Source: Wyeomyia smithii
Lineage: Eukaryota; Arthropoda; Insecta; Diptera; Culicidae
Reading direction: 5' to 3'
NCBI RefSeq assembly: GCF_029784165.1
Contig: NC_073695.1
Span: 227,945,916-228,009,915 of the forward strand
Length of the DNA: 64,000 nucleotides
The notes below the pieces were generated by a model that was not told where the DNA came from, ran no database searches, and was given only the letters and a program-made list of their open reading frames with translations. A program made the position numbers and the translations under genes. This document shows, piece after piece, positions 22,538 to 34,700 of this stretch; the first letter of the stretch is position 1, and every line of letters starts with the position of its first letter.

Positions 22538-22892
22538 TCGAAACCAGATCAAACGATTATAACAAACAAGTAACACAAATATGGCTGAACTTGATAGAAA
22601 TAACGAAGCCTGTAATATTCTTGAAATGTCAGAATGATAAATAGTACAGAATTATATCGAGTTCTGTTATCATACACTTGAATGTTCAAAAGTGTTTTTT
22701 TTTTGAAGCATATTTATAACAGAATTTGTTATTTAATTGACAAGGACAATATTGTACATTCTAACTAAGTATGATCTTTTCCTGCAAAAAAAACTTACAA
22801 AACTTGCTACAACTTGTAATAATCAGTAAGTAATTTTGATAAAATTTTTGATATTTAAACTATTAACGAGACAAAATATCAAGATTTGTTAT
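22538..22892. other. AT-rich spacer
   Basis: No gene. It holds short A and T runs and lies between the outlying satellite units and the SINE. Confidence 0.5.
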
Positions 22893-23165
22893 CAACAACA
22901 ACAATATCGCACGCTAGCCTGGGGGCTAATGCGGTCTCGATCAACTAGATTAGTTGAGTGAATTCGTTATCGATATTGTTTTCGGCACATTTTGCATGTT
23001 GTAGGATAAGTACAACGATACACCGTGCCCCAGTGCTGAGTCGAGAAAATTTCCAGCTCGAAAAATTGCTCGACCTGATCGGGAATCGAGCCCGGTATCA
23101 CAACCGTGTGGGAGAGCTAGCCGACCGACATAGCTAACCACAGAACCACGGGGACCACACATAAC
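22893..23165 (-). mobile_element. tRNA-derived SINE (GGTCCCCGTGG family), copy 1
   Basis: On the minus strand the element begins GTGGTCCCCGTGGTTCTGTG, continues GGTTAGCTATGTCGG (A-box-like), and has GGGCTCGATTCCC (about 23081-23094), a B-box-like tRNA T-arm. The body contains GCCGAAAACAATATCGATAA and ends in a GTT-rich tail. ATTTGTTAT flanks both sides (22884-22892, 23166-23174), a probable 9-bp duplication, although about 8 extra bases lie at the 5' end compared with copy 2. It sits 45 bases left of the satellite array. Confidence 0.85.
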
Positions 23166-24118
23166 ATTTGTTATAATTCTGATATTTTTGACTGATCGGG
23201 AAACCAGTTCAAGTACAGTCCAAGTCCAGTCCAAGTCCAGTCCAAGTCCAGTCCAAGTCCAGTCCAAGTCCAGTCCAAGTCCAGTCCAAATCCAGTCCAA
23301 GTCCAGTCCAAGTCCAGTCCAAGTCCAGTCCAAGTCCAGTCCAAGTCCAGTCCAAGTCCAGTCCAAGTCCAGTCCAAGTCCAGTCCAAGTCCAGTCCAAG
23401 TCCAGTCCAAGTCCAGTCCAAGTCCAGTCCAAGTCCAGTCCAAGTCCAGTCCAAGTCCAGTCCAAGTCCAGTCCAAGTCCAGTCCAAGTCCAGTCCAAGT
23501 CCAGTCCAAGTCCAGTCCAAGTCCAGTCCAAGTCCAGTCCAAGTCCAGTCCAAGTCCAGTCCAAGTCCAGTCCAAGTCCAGTCCAAGTCCAGTCCAAGTC
23601 CAGTCCAAGTCCAGTCCAAGTCCAGTCCAAGTCCAGTCCAAGTCCAGTCCAAGTCCAGTCCAAGTCCAGTCCAAGTCCAGTCCAAGTCCAGTCCAAGTCC
23701 AGTCCAAGTCCAGTCCAAGTCCAGTCCAAGTCCAGTCCAAGTCCAGTCCAAGTCCAGTCCAAGTCCAGTCCAAGTCCAGTCCAAGTCCAGTCCAAGTCCA
23801 GTCCAAGTCCAGTCCAAGTCCAGTCCAAGTCCTGTCCAAGTCCAGTCCAAGTCCAGTCCAAGTCCAGTCCAAGTCCAGTCCAAGTCCAGTCCAAGTCCAG
23901 TCCAAGTCCAGTCCAAGTCTAGTCCAAGTCCAGTCCAAGTCCAGTCCAAGTCCAGTCCAAGTCCAGTCCAAGTCCAGTCCATGTCCAGTCTAAGTCCAGT
24001 CCAAGTCCAGTCCAAGTCCAAGTCCAGTCCAAGTCCAGTCCAAGTCCAGTCCAAGTCCAGTCCAAGTCCAGTCCAAGTCCAGTCCAAGTCCAGTCCAAGT
24101 CCAGTCCAAGTCCAGTCC

Positions 24119-24215
24119 AAGTTCAGTCCAAGTCCAGTCCAAGTCCAAGTCCAGTCAAAGTCCAAGTCCAAGTCCAAGTCCAAGACCAGTCCAGTCCAAG
24201 TCCTGTTCAAGTCCA
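24119..24215 (+). repeat. Satellite marker block A, first of six
   Basis: A distinctive variant block combines AAGTTCAGTCC, a run of AAGTCC 6-mers, AGTCAAAGTCC, AAGACCAGTCCAGTCC and CCTGTTCAAG. The CCTGTTC core recurs near 24202, 24408, 25563, 25862, 29472 and 29814. The shared private mutations show that these segments derive from one another by duplication of long array pieces. Confidence 0.85.
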
Positions 24216-26129
24216 GTCCAAGTCCAGTCCAAGTCCAGTCCAAGTCCAGTCCAAGTCCAGTCCAAGTCCAGTCCAAGTCCAGTCCAAGTCCAGTCCAAGT
24301 CCAGTCCAAGTCCAGTCCAAGTCCAGTCCAAGTTCAGTCCAAGTCCAGTCCAAGTCCAAGTCCAGTCAAAGTCCAAGTCCAAGTCCAAGACCAGTCCAGT
24401 CCAAGTCCTGTTCAAGTCCAGTCCAAGTCCAGTCCAAGTCCAGTCCAAGTCCAGTCCAAGTCCAGTCCAAGTCCAGTCCAAGTCCAGTCCAAGTCCAGTC
24501 CAAGTCCAGTCCAAGTCCAGTCCAAGTCCAGTCCAAGTCCAGTCCAAGTCCAGTCCAAGTCCAGTCCAAGTCCAGTCCAAGTCCAGTCCAAGTCCAGTCC
24601 AAGTCCAGTCCAAGTCCAGTCCAAGTCCAGTCCAAGTCCAGTCCAAGTCCAGTCCAAGTCCAGTCCAAGTCCAGTCCAAGTCCAGTCCAAGTCCAGTCCA
24701 AGTCCAGTCCAAGTCCAGTCCAAGTCCAGTCCAAGTCCAGTCCAAGTCCAGTCCAAGTCCAGTCCAAGTCCAGTCCAAGTCCAGTCCAAGTCCAGTCCAA
24801 GTCCAGTCCAAGTCCAGTCCAAGTCCAGTCCAAGTCCAGTCCAAGTCCAGTCCAAGTCCAGTCCAAGTCCAGTCCAAGTCCAGTCCAAGTCCAGTCCAAG
24901 TCCAGTCCAAGTCCAGTCCAAGTCCAGTCCAAGTCCAGTCCAAGTCCAGTCCAAGTCCAGTCCAAGTCCAGTCCAAGTCCAGTCCAAGTCCAGTCCAAGT
25001 CCAGTCCAAGTCCAGTCCAAGTCCAGTCCAAGTCCAGTCCAAGTCCAGTCCAAGTCCAGTCCAAGTCCAGTCCAAGTCCAGTCCAAGTCCAGTCCAAGTC
25101 CAGTCCAAGTACAGTCCAAGTCCTGTCCAAGTCCAGTCCAAGTCCAGTCCAAGTCCAGTCCAAGTCCAGTCCAAGTCCAGTCCAAGTCCAGTCCAAGTCC
25201 AGTCCAAGTCCAGTCCAAGTCCAGTCCAAGTCCAGTCCAAGTCCAGTCCAAGTCCAGTCCAAGTCCAGTCCAAGTCTAGTCCAAGTCCAGTCCAAGTCCA
25301 GTCCAAGTCCAGTCCAAGTCCAGTCCAAGTCCAAGTCCAGTCCAAGTCTAGTCCAAGTCCAGTCCAAGTCCAGTCCAAGTCCAGTCCAAGTCCAGTCCAA
25401 GTCCAGTCCAAGTCCAGTCCAAGTCCAGTCCAAGTCCAGTCCAAGTCCAGTCCAAGTCCAGTCCAAGTCCAGTCCAAGTCCAGACCAAGTTCAGTCCAAG
25501 TCCAGTCCAAGTCCAAGTCCAGTCAAAGTCCAAGTCGAAGTCCAAGACCAGTCCAGTCCAAGTCCTGTTCAAGTCCAGTCCAAGTCCAGTCCAAGTCCAG
25601 TCCAAGTCCAGTCCAAGTCCAGTCCAAGTCCAGTCCAAGTCCAGTCCAAGTCCAGTCCAAGTCCAGTCCAAGTCCAGTCCAAGTCCAGTCCAAGTCCAGT
25701 CCAAGTCCAGTCCAAGTCCAGTCCAAGTCCAGTCCAAGTCCAGTCCAAGTCCAGTCCAAGTCCAGTCCAAGTCCAGTCCAAGTCTAGTCCAAGTCCAGTC
25801 CAAGTCCAGTCCAAGTCCAGTCAAAGTCCAAGTCCAAGTCCAAGACCAGTCCAGTCCAAGTCCTGTTCAAGTCCAGTCCAAGTCCAGTCCAAGTCCAGTC
25901 CAAGTCCAGTCCAAGTCCAGTCCAAGTCCAGTCCAAGTCCAGTCCAAGTCCAGTCCAAGTCCAGTCCAAGTCCAGTCCAAGTCCAGTCCAAGTCCAGTCC
26001 AAGTCCAGTCCAAGTCCAGTCCAAGTCCAGTCCAAGTCCAGTCCAAGTCCAGTCCAAGTCCAGTCCAAGTCCAGTCCAAGTCCAGTCCAAGTCCAGTCCA
26101 AGTCCAGTCCAAGTCCAGTCCAAGTCCAG

Positions 26130-27570
26130 TCCAAGTCTAGTCCAAGTCCAGTCCAAGTCCAGTCCAAGTCCAGTCCAAGTCCAGTCCAAGTCCAGTCCAA
26201 GTCCAGTCCATGTCCAGTCCAAGTCCAGTCCAAGTCCAGTCCAAGTCCAAGTCCAGTCCAAGTCCAGTCCAAGTCCAGTCCAAGTCCAGTCCAAGTCCAG
26301 TCCAAGTCCAGTCCAAGTCCAGTTCAAGTCCAGTCCAAGTTCAGTCCAAGTCCAGTCCAAGTCCAGTCCAAGTCCAGTCCAAGTCCAGTCCAAGTCCAGT
26401 CCAAGTCCAGTCCAAGTCCAGTCCAAGTCCAGTCCAAGTCCAGTCCAAGTCCAGTCCAAGTCCAGTCCAAGTCCAGTCCAAGTCCAGTCCAAGTCCAGTC
26501 CAAGTCCAGTCCAAGTCCAGTCCAAGTCCAGTCCAAGTCCAGTCCAAGTCCAGTCCAAGTCCAGTCCAAGTCCAGTCCAAGTCCAGTCCAAGTCCAGTCC
26601 AAGTCCAGTCCAAGTCCAGTCCAAGTCCAGTCCATGTCCAGTCCAAGTCCAGTCCAAGTCCAGTCCAAGTCCAGTCCAAGTCCAGTCCAAGTCCAGTCCA
26701 AGTCCAGTCCAAGTCCAGTCCAAGTCCAGTCCAAGTCCAGTCCAAGTCCAGTCCAAGTCCAGTCCAAGTCCAGTCCAAGTCCAGTCCAAGTCCAGTCCAA
26801 GTCCAGTCCAAGTCCAGTCCAAGTCCAGTCCAAGTCCAGTCCAAGTCCAGTCCAAGTCCAGTCCAAGTCCAGTCCAAGTCCAGTCCAAGTCCAGTCCAAG
26901 TCCAGTCCAAGTCCAAGTCCAGTCCAAGTCTAGTCCAAGTCCAGTCCAAGTCCAGTCCAAGTCCAGTCCAAGTCCAGTCCAAGTCCAGTCCAAGTCCAGT
27001 CCAAGTCCAGTCCAAGTCTAGTCCAAGTCCAGTCCAAGTCCAGTCCAAGTCCAGTCCAAGTCCGGTCCAAGTCCAGTCCAAGTCCAGTCCAAGTCCAGTC
27101 CAAGTCCAGTCCATGTCCAGTCCAAGTCCAGTCCAAGTCCAGTCCAAGTCCAGTCCAAGTCCAGTCAAAGTCCAAGTTCAAGTCCAGTCCAGTCCAAGTC
27201 CTGTCCAAGTCCAGTCCAAGTGCAGTCCAAGTCCAGTCCAAGTCCAGTCCAAGTCCAGTCCAAGTCCAGTCCAAGTCCAGTCCAAGTCCAGTCCAAGTCC
27301 AGTCCAAGTCCAGTCCAAGTCCAGTCCAAGTCCAGTCCAAGTCCAGTCCAAGTCCAGTCCAAGTCCAGTCCAAGTCTAGTCCAAGTCCAGTCCAAGTCCA
27401 GTCCAAGTCCAGTCCAAGTCCAAGTCCAAGTCTAAGTCCAAGTCCAAGTCCAGTCAAAGTCCAAGTCCAGTCCAAGTCCAGTCCAAGTCCAGTCCAAGTC
27501 CAGTCCAAGTCCAGTCCAAGTCCAGTCCAAGTCTAGCCCAAGTCCAGTCCAAGTCCAAGTCCAAGTCCAG
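26130..27570 (+). repeat. Satellite segment duplicated at 30195-31520 (left copy)
   Basis: Private variants occur in the same order here and about 4 kb downstream: AAGTCTAG (26134/30199), CCATG (26208/30282), AGTTCAAG (26321/30384), GTCTAG after a 6-mer pair (26935/30860), GGTCC (27062/31015), CCATG (27111/31064), GTGCAGTCC (27219/31179), and a CTAGCCCAAG marker (27532/31481). Distances differ by multiples of 11, as expected after later unit gain or loss. Confidence 0.8.
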
Positions 27571-30194
27571 TCCAAGTCCAGTCCAAGTCCAGTCCAAGTC
27601 CAGTCCAAGTCCAGTCCAAGTCCAGTCCAAGTCCAGTCCAAGTCCAGTCCAAGTCCAATCCAAGTCCAGTCCAAGTCCAGTCCAAGTCCAGTCCAAGTCC
27701 AGTCCAAGTCCAGTCCAAGTCCAGTCCAAGTCCAGTCCAAGTCCAGTCCAAGTCCAGTCCAAGTCCAAGTCCAGTCCAAGTCTAGTCCAAGTCCAGTCCA
27801 AGTCCAGTCCAAGTCCAGTCCAAGTCCAGTCCAAGTCCAGTCCAAGTCCAGTCCAAGTCCAGTCCAAGTCCAGTCCAAGTCCAGTCCAAGTCTAGTCCAA
27901 GTCCAGTCCAAGTCCAGTCCAAGTCCAGTCCAAGTCCGGTCAAGTCCAGTCCAAGTCCAGTCCAAGTCCAGTCCAAGTCCAGTCCATGTCCAGTCCAAGT
28001 CCAGTCCAAGTCCAGTCCAAGTCCAGTCCAAGTCCAGTCAAAGTCCAAGTCCAAGTCCAAGTCCAGTCCAGTCCAAGTCCTGTCCAAGTCCAGTCCAAGT
28101 GCAGTCCAAGTCCAGTCCAAGTCCAGTCCAAGTCCAGTCCAAGTCCAGTCCAAGTCCAGTCCAAGTCCAGTCCAAGTCCAGTCCAAGTCCAGTCCAAGTC
28201 CAGTCCAAGTCTAGTCCAAGTCCAGTCCAAGTCCAGTCCAAGTCCAGTCCAAGTCCAAGTCCAAGTCTAAGTCCAAGTCCAAGTCCAAGTCCAAGTCCAG
28301 TCAAAGTCCAAGTCCAGTCCAAGTCCAGTCCAAGTCCAGTCCAAGTCCAGTCCAAGTCCAGTCCAAGTCCAGTCCAAGTCCAGTCCAAGTCCAAGTCCAA
28401 GTCCAGTCCAAGTCCAAGTCCAAGTCCAGTCCAAGTCCAGTCCAAGTCCAGTCCAAGTCCAGTCCAAGTCCAGTCCAAGTCCAGTCCAAGTCCAGTCCAA
28501 GTCCAGTCCAAGTCCAGTCCAAGTCCAGTCCAAGTCCAGTCCAAGTCCAGTCCAAGTCCAGTCCAAGTCCAGTCCAAGTCCAGTCCAAGTCCAGTCCAAG
28601 TCCAGTCCAAGTCCAGTCCAAGTCCAGTCCAAGTCCAGTCCAAGTCCAGTCCAAGTCCAGTCCAAGTCCAGTCCAAGTCCAGTCCAAGTCCAGTCCAAGT
28701 CCAGTCCAAGTCCAGTCCAAGTCCAGTCCAAGTCCAGTCCAAGTCCAGTCCAAGTCCAGTCCAAGTCCAGTCCAAGTCCAGTCCAAGTCCAGTCCAAGTC
28801 CAGTCCAAGTCCAGTCCAAGTCCAGTCCAAGTCCAGTCCAAGTCCAGTCCAAGTCCAGTCCAAGTCCAGTCCAAGTCCAGTCCAAGTCCAGTCCAAGTCC
28901 TGTCCAAGTCCAGTCCAAGTCCAGTCCAAGTCCAGTCCAAGTCCAGTCCAAGTCCAGTCCAAGTCCAGTCCAAGTCCAGTCCAAGTCCAGTCCAAGTCCA
29001 GTCCAAGTCCAGTCCAAGTCCAGTCCAAGTCCAGTCCAAGTCCAGTCCAAGTCCAGTCCAAGTCCAGTCCAAGTCCTGTCCAAGTCCAGTCCAAGTCCAG
29101 TCCAAGTCCAGTCCAAGTCCAGTCCAAGTCCAGTCCAAGTCCAGTCCAAGTCCAGTCCAAGTCCAGTCCAAGTCCAGTCCAAGTCCAGTCCAAGTCTAGT
29201 CCAAGTCCAGTCCAAGTCCAGTCCAAGTCCAGTCCAAGTCCAAGTCTAGTCCAAGTCCAGTCCAAGTCCAGTCCAAGTCCAGTCCAAGTCCAGTCCAAGT
29301 CCAGTCCAAGTCCAGTCCAAGTCCAGTCCAAGTCCAGTCCAAGTCCAGTCCAAGTCCAGTCCAAGTCCAGTCCAAGTCCAGTCCAAGTCCAGTCCAAGTC
29401 CAGACCAAGTTCAGTCCAAGTCCAGTCCAAGTCCAAGTCCAGTCCAAGTCCAAGACCAGTCCAGTCCAAGTCCTGTTCAAGTCCAGTCCAAGTCCAGTCC
29501 AAGTCCAGTCCAAGTCCAGTCCAAGTCCAGTCCAAGTCCAGTCCAAGTCCAGTCCAAGTCCAGTCCAAGTCCAGTCCAAGTCCAGTCCAAGTCCAGTCCA
29601 AGTCCAGTCCAAGTCCAGTCCAAGACCAGTCCAAGTCCAGTCCAAGTCCAGTCCAAGTCCAGTCCAAGTCCAGTCCAAGTCCAGTCCAAGTCCAGTCCAA
29701 GTCCAGTCCAAGTCCAGTCCAAGTCCAGTCCAAGTTCAGTCCAAGTCCTGTCCAAGTCCAAGTCCAAGTCCAGTCAAAGTCCAAGTCCAAGTCCAAGACC
29801 AGTCCAGTCCAAGTCCTGTTCAAGTCCAGTCCAAGTCCAGTCCAAGTCCAGTCCAAGTCCAGTCCAAGTCCAGTCCAAGTCCAGTCCAAGTCCAGTCCAA
29901 GTCCAGTCCAAGTCCAGTCCAAGTCCAGTCCAAGTCCAGTCCAAGTCCAGTCCAAGTCCAGTCCAAGTCCAGTCCAAGTCCAGTCCAAGTCCAGTCCAAG
30001 TCCAGTCCAAGTCCAGTCCAAGTCCAGTCCAAGTCCAGTCCAAGTCCAGTCCAAGTCCAGTCCAAGTCCAGTCCAAGTCCAGTCCAAGTCCAGTCCAAGT
30101 CCAGTCCAAGTCCAGTCCAAGTCCAGTCCAAGTCCAGTCCAAGTCCAGTCCAAGTCCAGTCCAAGTCCAGTCCAAGTCCAGTCCAAGTCCAGTC

Positions 30195-31520
30195 CAAGTC
30201 TAGTCCAAGTCCAGTCCAAGTCCAGTCCAAGTCCAGTCCAAGTCCAGTCCAAGTCCAGTCCAAGTCCAGTCCAAGTCCAGTCCATGTCCAGTCCAAGTCC
30301 AGTCCAAGTCCAGTCCAAGTCCAAGTCCAGTCCAAGTCCAGTCCAAGTCCAGTCCAAGTCCAGTCCAAGTCCAGTCCAAGTCCAGTTCAAGTCCAGTCCA
30401 AGTTCAGTCCAAGTCCAGTCCAAGTCCAGTCCAAGTCCAGTCCAAGTCCAGTCCAAGTCCAGTCCAAGTCCAGTCCAAGTCCAGTCCAAGTCCAGTCCAA
30501 GTCCAGTCCAAGTCCAGTCCAAGTCCAGTCCAAGTCCAGTCCAAGTCCAGTCCAAGTCCAGTCCAAGTCCAGTCCAAGTCCAGTCCAAGTCCAGTCCAAG
30601 TCCAGTCCAAGTCCAGTCCAAGTCCAGTCCAAGTCCAGTCCAAGTCCAGTCCAAGTCCAGTCCAAGTCCAGTCCAAGTCCAGTCCAAGTCCAGTCCAAGT
30701 CCAGTCCAAGTCCAGTCCAAGTCCAGTCCAAGTCCAGTCCAAGTCCAGTCCAAGTCCAGTCCAAGTCCAGTCCAAGTCCAGTCCAAGTCCAGTCCAAGTC
30801 CAGTCCAAGTCCAGTCCAAGTCCAGTCCAAGTCCAGTCCAAGTCCAAGTCCAGTCCAAGTCTAGTCCAAGTCCAGTCCAAGTCCAGTCCAAGTCCAGTCC
30901 AAGTCCAGTCCAAGTCCAGTCCAAGTCCAGTCCAAGTCCAATCCAAGTCCAGTCCAAGTCCAGTCCAAGTCTAGTCCAAGTCCAGTCCAAGTCCAGTCCA
31001 AGTCCAGTCCAAGTCCGGTCCAAGTCCAGTCCAAGTCCAGTCCAAGTCCAGTCCAAGTCCAGTCCATGTCCAGTCCAAGTCCAGTCCAAGTCCAGTCCAA
31101 GTCCAGTCCAAGTCCAGTCAAAGTCCAAGTCCAAGTCCAAGTCCAGTCCAGTCCAAGTCCTGTCCAAGTCCAGTCCAAGTGCAGTCCAAGTCCAGTCCAA
31201 GTCCAGTCCAAGTCCAGTCCAAGTCCAGTCCAAGTCCAGTCCAAGTCCAGTCCAAGTCCAGTCCAAGTCCAGTCCAAGTCCAGTCCAAGTCCAGTCCAAG
31301 TCCAGTCCAAGTCCAGTCCAAGTCTAGTCCAAGTCCAGTCCAAGTCCAGTCCAAGTCCAGTCCAAGTCCAGTCCAAGTCCAAGTCCAAGTCTAAGTCCAA
31401 GTCCAAGTCCAGTCAAAGTCCAAGTCCAGTCCAAGTCCAGTCCAAGTCCAGTCCAAGTCCAGTCCAAGTCCAGTCCAAGTCTAGCCCAAGTCCAGTCCAA
31501 GTCCAAGTCCAAGTCCAGTC
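30195..31520 (+). repeat. Satellite segment duplicated from 26130-27570 (right copy)
   Basis: This is the collinear partner of the left copy and ends near the right edge of the array. A third, partial set of the late markers (GGTC, CCATG, AGTCAAAG, GTGCAGTCC) lies at about 27930-28305. That makes three related modules. Confidence 0.75.
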
Positions 31521-31747
31521 CAAGTCCAGTCCAAGTCCAGTCCAAGTCCAGTCCAAGTCCAGTCCAAGTCCAGTCCAAGTCAGTCCAAGTCCAGTCCAAG
31601 TCCAGTCCAAGTCCAGTCCAAGTCCAGTCCAAGTCCAGTCCAAGTCCAGTCCAAGTCCAGTCCAAGTCCAGTCCAAGTCCAGTCCAAGTCCAGTCCAAGC
31701 TCAGTCCAAGTCCAGTCCAAGTCCAGTCCAAGTCCAGTCCAAGTCCA

Positions 31748-34700
31748 TATTTAAATTATTTCTTTCTAATCCTCACTCCATTATACGTAATATTGATTGT
31801 ATTCTGTTAATATATTTACGATCTTATTTGATTATCCGCAACTTGAAAAAATAATCGAGTTTTGCTTTCAACTTCTGCCTATTTTGTTTATCTTTTTCAT
31901 ATTTATTTTATTATGCTTGTTTTTATTAGTACTTTGCAAAACCAGAGTTATTTAATAACAGTTTTCCGATTCACACACACTTATTCGAAATAAAAAAAAC
32001 TATATCAATTCTTTGATAATCTAAAAATAAAAGTATACGGCTTTGTTTATTGCCTTTCATTTAATCTGTAACATTTTGTGTTTTCAAACTTAATGTGACA
32101 AGCATGCTTAGCTTCATTATATCTTCAGACTGATAACTTCTCATGACATCTTTTGCATCTACCTTAACTTTTTTTATATTTCCTCATCTATTTGAAGTAG
32201 CACAATACTGTGAAAGCCTCACATCAAGATGCTTGCATAGCATAATGAATTCCGTGCTTAACTGTATATCACCTTCTATTGTCAGTTAAATTGCCAAAAG
32301 CCCTCTAATCTTTCGACTGCAACGAAAATCCAGCTGCAGTCGTCTTGAGGTACGGCTCACGCAACCCACGTGGCTCTTCTGCTGCGCCAAGGTGTTTGCG
32401 AAGGATTGCATCCCCGCTTCGTCACCGTCACATCCAGTTGCAGCAGCCGTTCGGTCAAAATCAGAGCAATTGCTAGTTCTAAAGATAAATTGTAATTCCT
32501 TGCAGCTGCAGCAGAAGATGCTGAGTGCACACAGGGAAATTATGGATCTTGCGAGAACGCCAACGACCATTTGGGTGCAGCAAAGAGCAACTGCAAAAAA
32601 AAAGAAAATCCTGCAAGGACCTTTCTTTGGCTTAGAAATAGTGAATGACGTGTTTTTTTGCTTTGTCCAACAAAAAAGTCGAAGGATCATGAACGGAGCA
32701 AGCAGCAAAAAAACATTAGATGTCTATACTTTTCTAATTAGAGAGGAGAGAATGATGTTTTTTTTTGCATTCGTATCCCAGGTGAGTTGCACAGGAAAAA
32801 AAGAAAGCTAGAAAAAAAATTGTGGGTAATGTACAACATCTCATAACTAACCCAAGAATTAGATCAGACGGGTGCACACCTGGAATGTAGGGGACCTTTC
32901 CTTCAGCATCATCTCCTTTCGATGCTCTGTGATAGTGTTTTTATTTACTTTCGATTTTACCCGTCCATCATCCCGCACCGCACCGGGAATCGTGTCCCAT
33001 CGTCGTCCCATCGGATGCACCCGGCAGTGAAGCACACAGTCGAGCCTCGTTTGACGTCGAAAGTTATGACAATCATCATCGCATTCAGGAAGAAATTTAT
33101 GAAAAGCACGCAAGGAAAATCGGAACTGCTTCGGAATCAGACCTCCCGAGTCAGACAGGGGGAAGGAAAGTTGGGCCGCACCAATTCCGATATGGAACCG
33201 TTGCACTCGTTTAGGGAAATGCCACAGGCTGTGGAACGGCAGACCAGCTCAGCCCAGCGGACAGGGAAAGCTTATAGTAGGAAGGAATTAATTTTGCTTC
33301 TTATCGGGTAGGGTCTTGAAAGACTTTCCGGAAGAAAACAATGAGATATGAATTTCCAACGGCATCGACGACGAAGACGACGACGGTGGGGTGATGAGAT
33401 TGAACAATTTTACGTGTTCGAAAATCTGGTTTCTTTCGTTATAGTTTAAATTACTTCCTAGTGTTTACGGCAGGGGCAACGGTATGCTCGAACCATGGCA
33501 AAACGACGACGACGATGGAAGGTAAAATGTGTAGTACTTTTTGTGTGATGGCTAATCAGAAGCCAATTCAACGGAATAGCTCATGAGAACATATGGGAAA
33601 TGTCGTTTCGGTTTTTGAGGTGTTCTTGACGTGAAAAATGTTGAATGTCCTTGCACGTCATTAGGCGTAATTTGCTGTAAACGGTATGGGAAACTTAAGC
33701 AATGTGAATTGTGAGCAGGACATAAATAACAGATTAATGTATTTTCCTATGTTTTAATTGTCCTACAGGGTATGATTAAAAGTAAAATATATTTGGGTGA
33801 TTGAAGTATATTTTAGTTTTATATTATATCATATCTCTAGATCAAATGTTGCCAAAAACTTATATGCTATAAATTACTAATTTATCATCTTGAATATCAT
33901 TTTCACCTTGCATGAGTTCAGATTTGATTGCCTGATTTGTTATTTTAATTATATTTTAGCGTTTTTTGTTATAATTCTCTATTTTCCTGTATTCACTTTT
34001 CTCAGATATTTTAAATATATAAATATACTGTTTTACTTTTCTCTTTCTCTCTTTCTCTCTGAAATAGAATTAAATTTACGATTTGTGAAAACGAATGTCT
34101 ACAGCTGAACCGAAATAACTGAAGAAACATGAACAATATGAAGGAAATGAAGTTTAGTGTTGAATCTATTATATTTTTTTTATGAATTACACTGGTTGAC
34201 ACGAGCGAAAAAATAATAAATTTATTTGTTATGTCCGCCTGTAAAAATTCTCACAGCGGATTTATTTTGCAAAATCGAGCAATTACTGTGCTGCAAAATC
34301 AGTATGCACTCTACACTGCATTCGAATGATCTAAGACTTAATTTTTGCTTACAACATATTGCAAACAGATTTTTCAACAACCTCAGTCACATTACATTTT
34401 ATAGCACATGAAACTGTTGGCCAATTTTTCTAGAAGAATTAGCCCTGCAGCCCTCGGCCTTAGGCTCGTCCTTGACGCCACACTGTAAAAGTCGGGCGCA
34501 CCACTGGACAGAAGAATGCTACAAGCCATGGTGCGAAGGCATCCATTGTTGAAATCCTCAAGTACTGCTTTGCCTTCGTTTTATGGAGTCTTACCGCTCT
34601 CGGTCTAAACATCCTTTTCAAAAGTTCAGAGTTTTGTTTTATCCGGAATGTGCCTGCAGCAGGCAGATTGCCCGAGCGCCCCCGAAAGTCCTGTAGGCAT

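Larger units (their letters stand above)
23212..31747. repeat. 11-bp satellite array (AAGTCCAGTCC), about 8.5 kb
   Basis: The unit AAGTCCAGTCC (a 6-mer AAGTCC plus a 5-mer AGTCC) repeats about 775 times from AAGTACAGTCC to AAGTCCATA. Many copies are identical. Variants include AAGTCTAGTCC, AAGTCCTGTCC, AAGTTCAGTCC, AAGTGCAGTCC, CCATGTCC, and stretches of pure AAGTCC 6-mers. The unit has no stop codon in any phase on either strand. Because 11 is not a multiple of 3, all three frames per strand read the same 11-residue peptide every 33 bases (SKSSPSPVQVQ on plus, LDLDWTWTGLG on minus). The long ORFs here, up to 1010 codons, are therefore by-products, and no start context or unique domain supports a gene. 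The plus strand is C-rich and G-poor, giving strong strand skew. Confidence 0.98.

Noticed and set aside
22893..23165. Genuine tRNA gene
   Set aside because: The A and B box sequence is the head of a longer repeated SINE with related copies at 38706 and 39361 and a non-tRNA body.
23981..27379. Plus-strand serine/proline-rich ORFs of 389-432 codons in the satellite
   Set aside because: Same cause. They are repeated SKSSPSPVQVQ in whichever frame is used, with no unique domain, signal peptide or start context.
28267..31299. Minus-strand ORF of 1010 codons
   Set aside because: It lies wholly in the 11-bp satellite. The unit has no stops in any phase, so long ORFs occur by default and the peptide is the 11-residue translation repeated.
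23212..31747. CRISPR array
   Set aside because: Units are contiguous without unique spacers, the unit is only 11 bp, and the window is eukaryotic.
32286..32811. Overlapping 139-140 codon ORFs on both strands
   Set aside because: No domain, low-complexity lysine and phenylalanine runs, and competition between strands. Not supportable as a gene.
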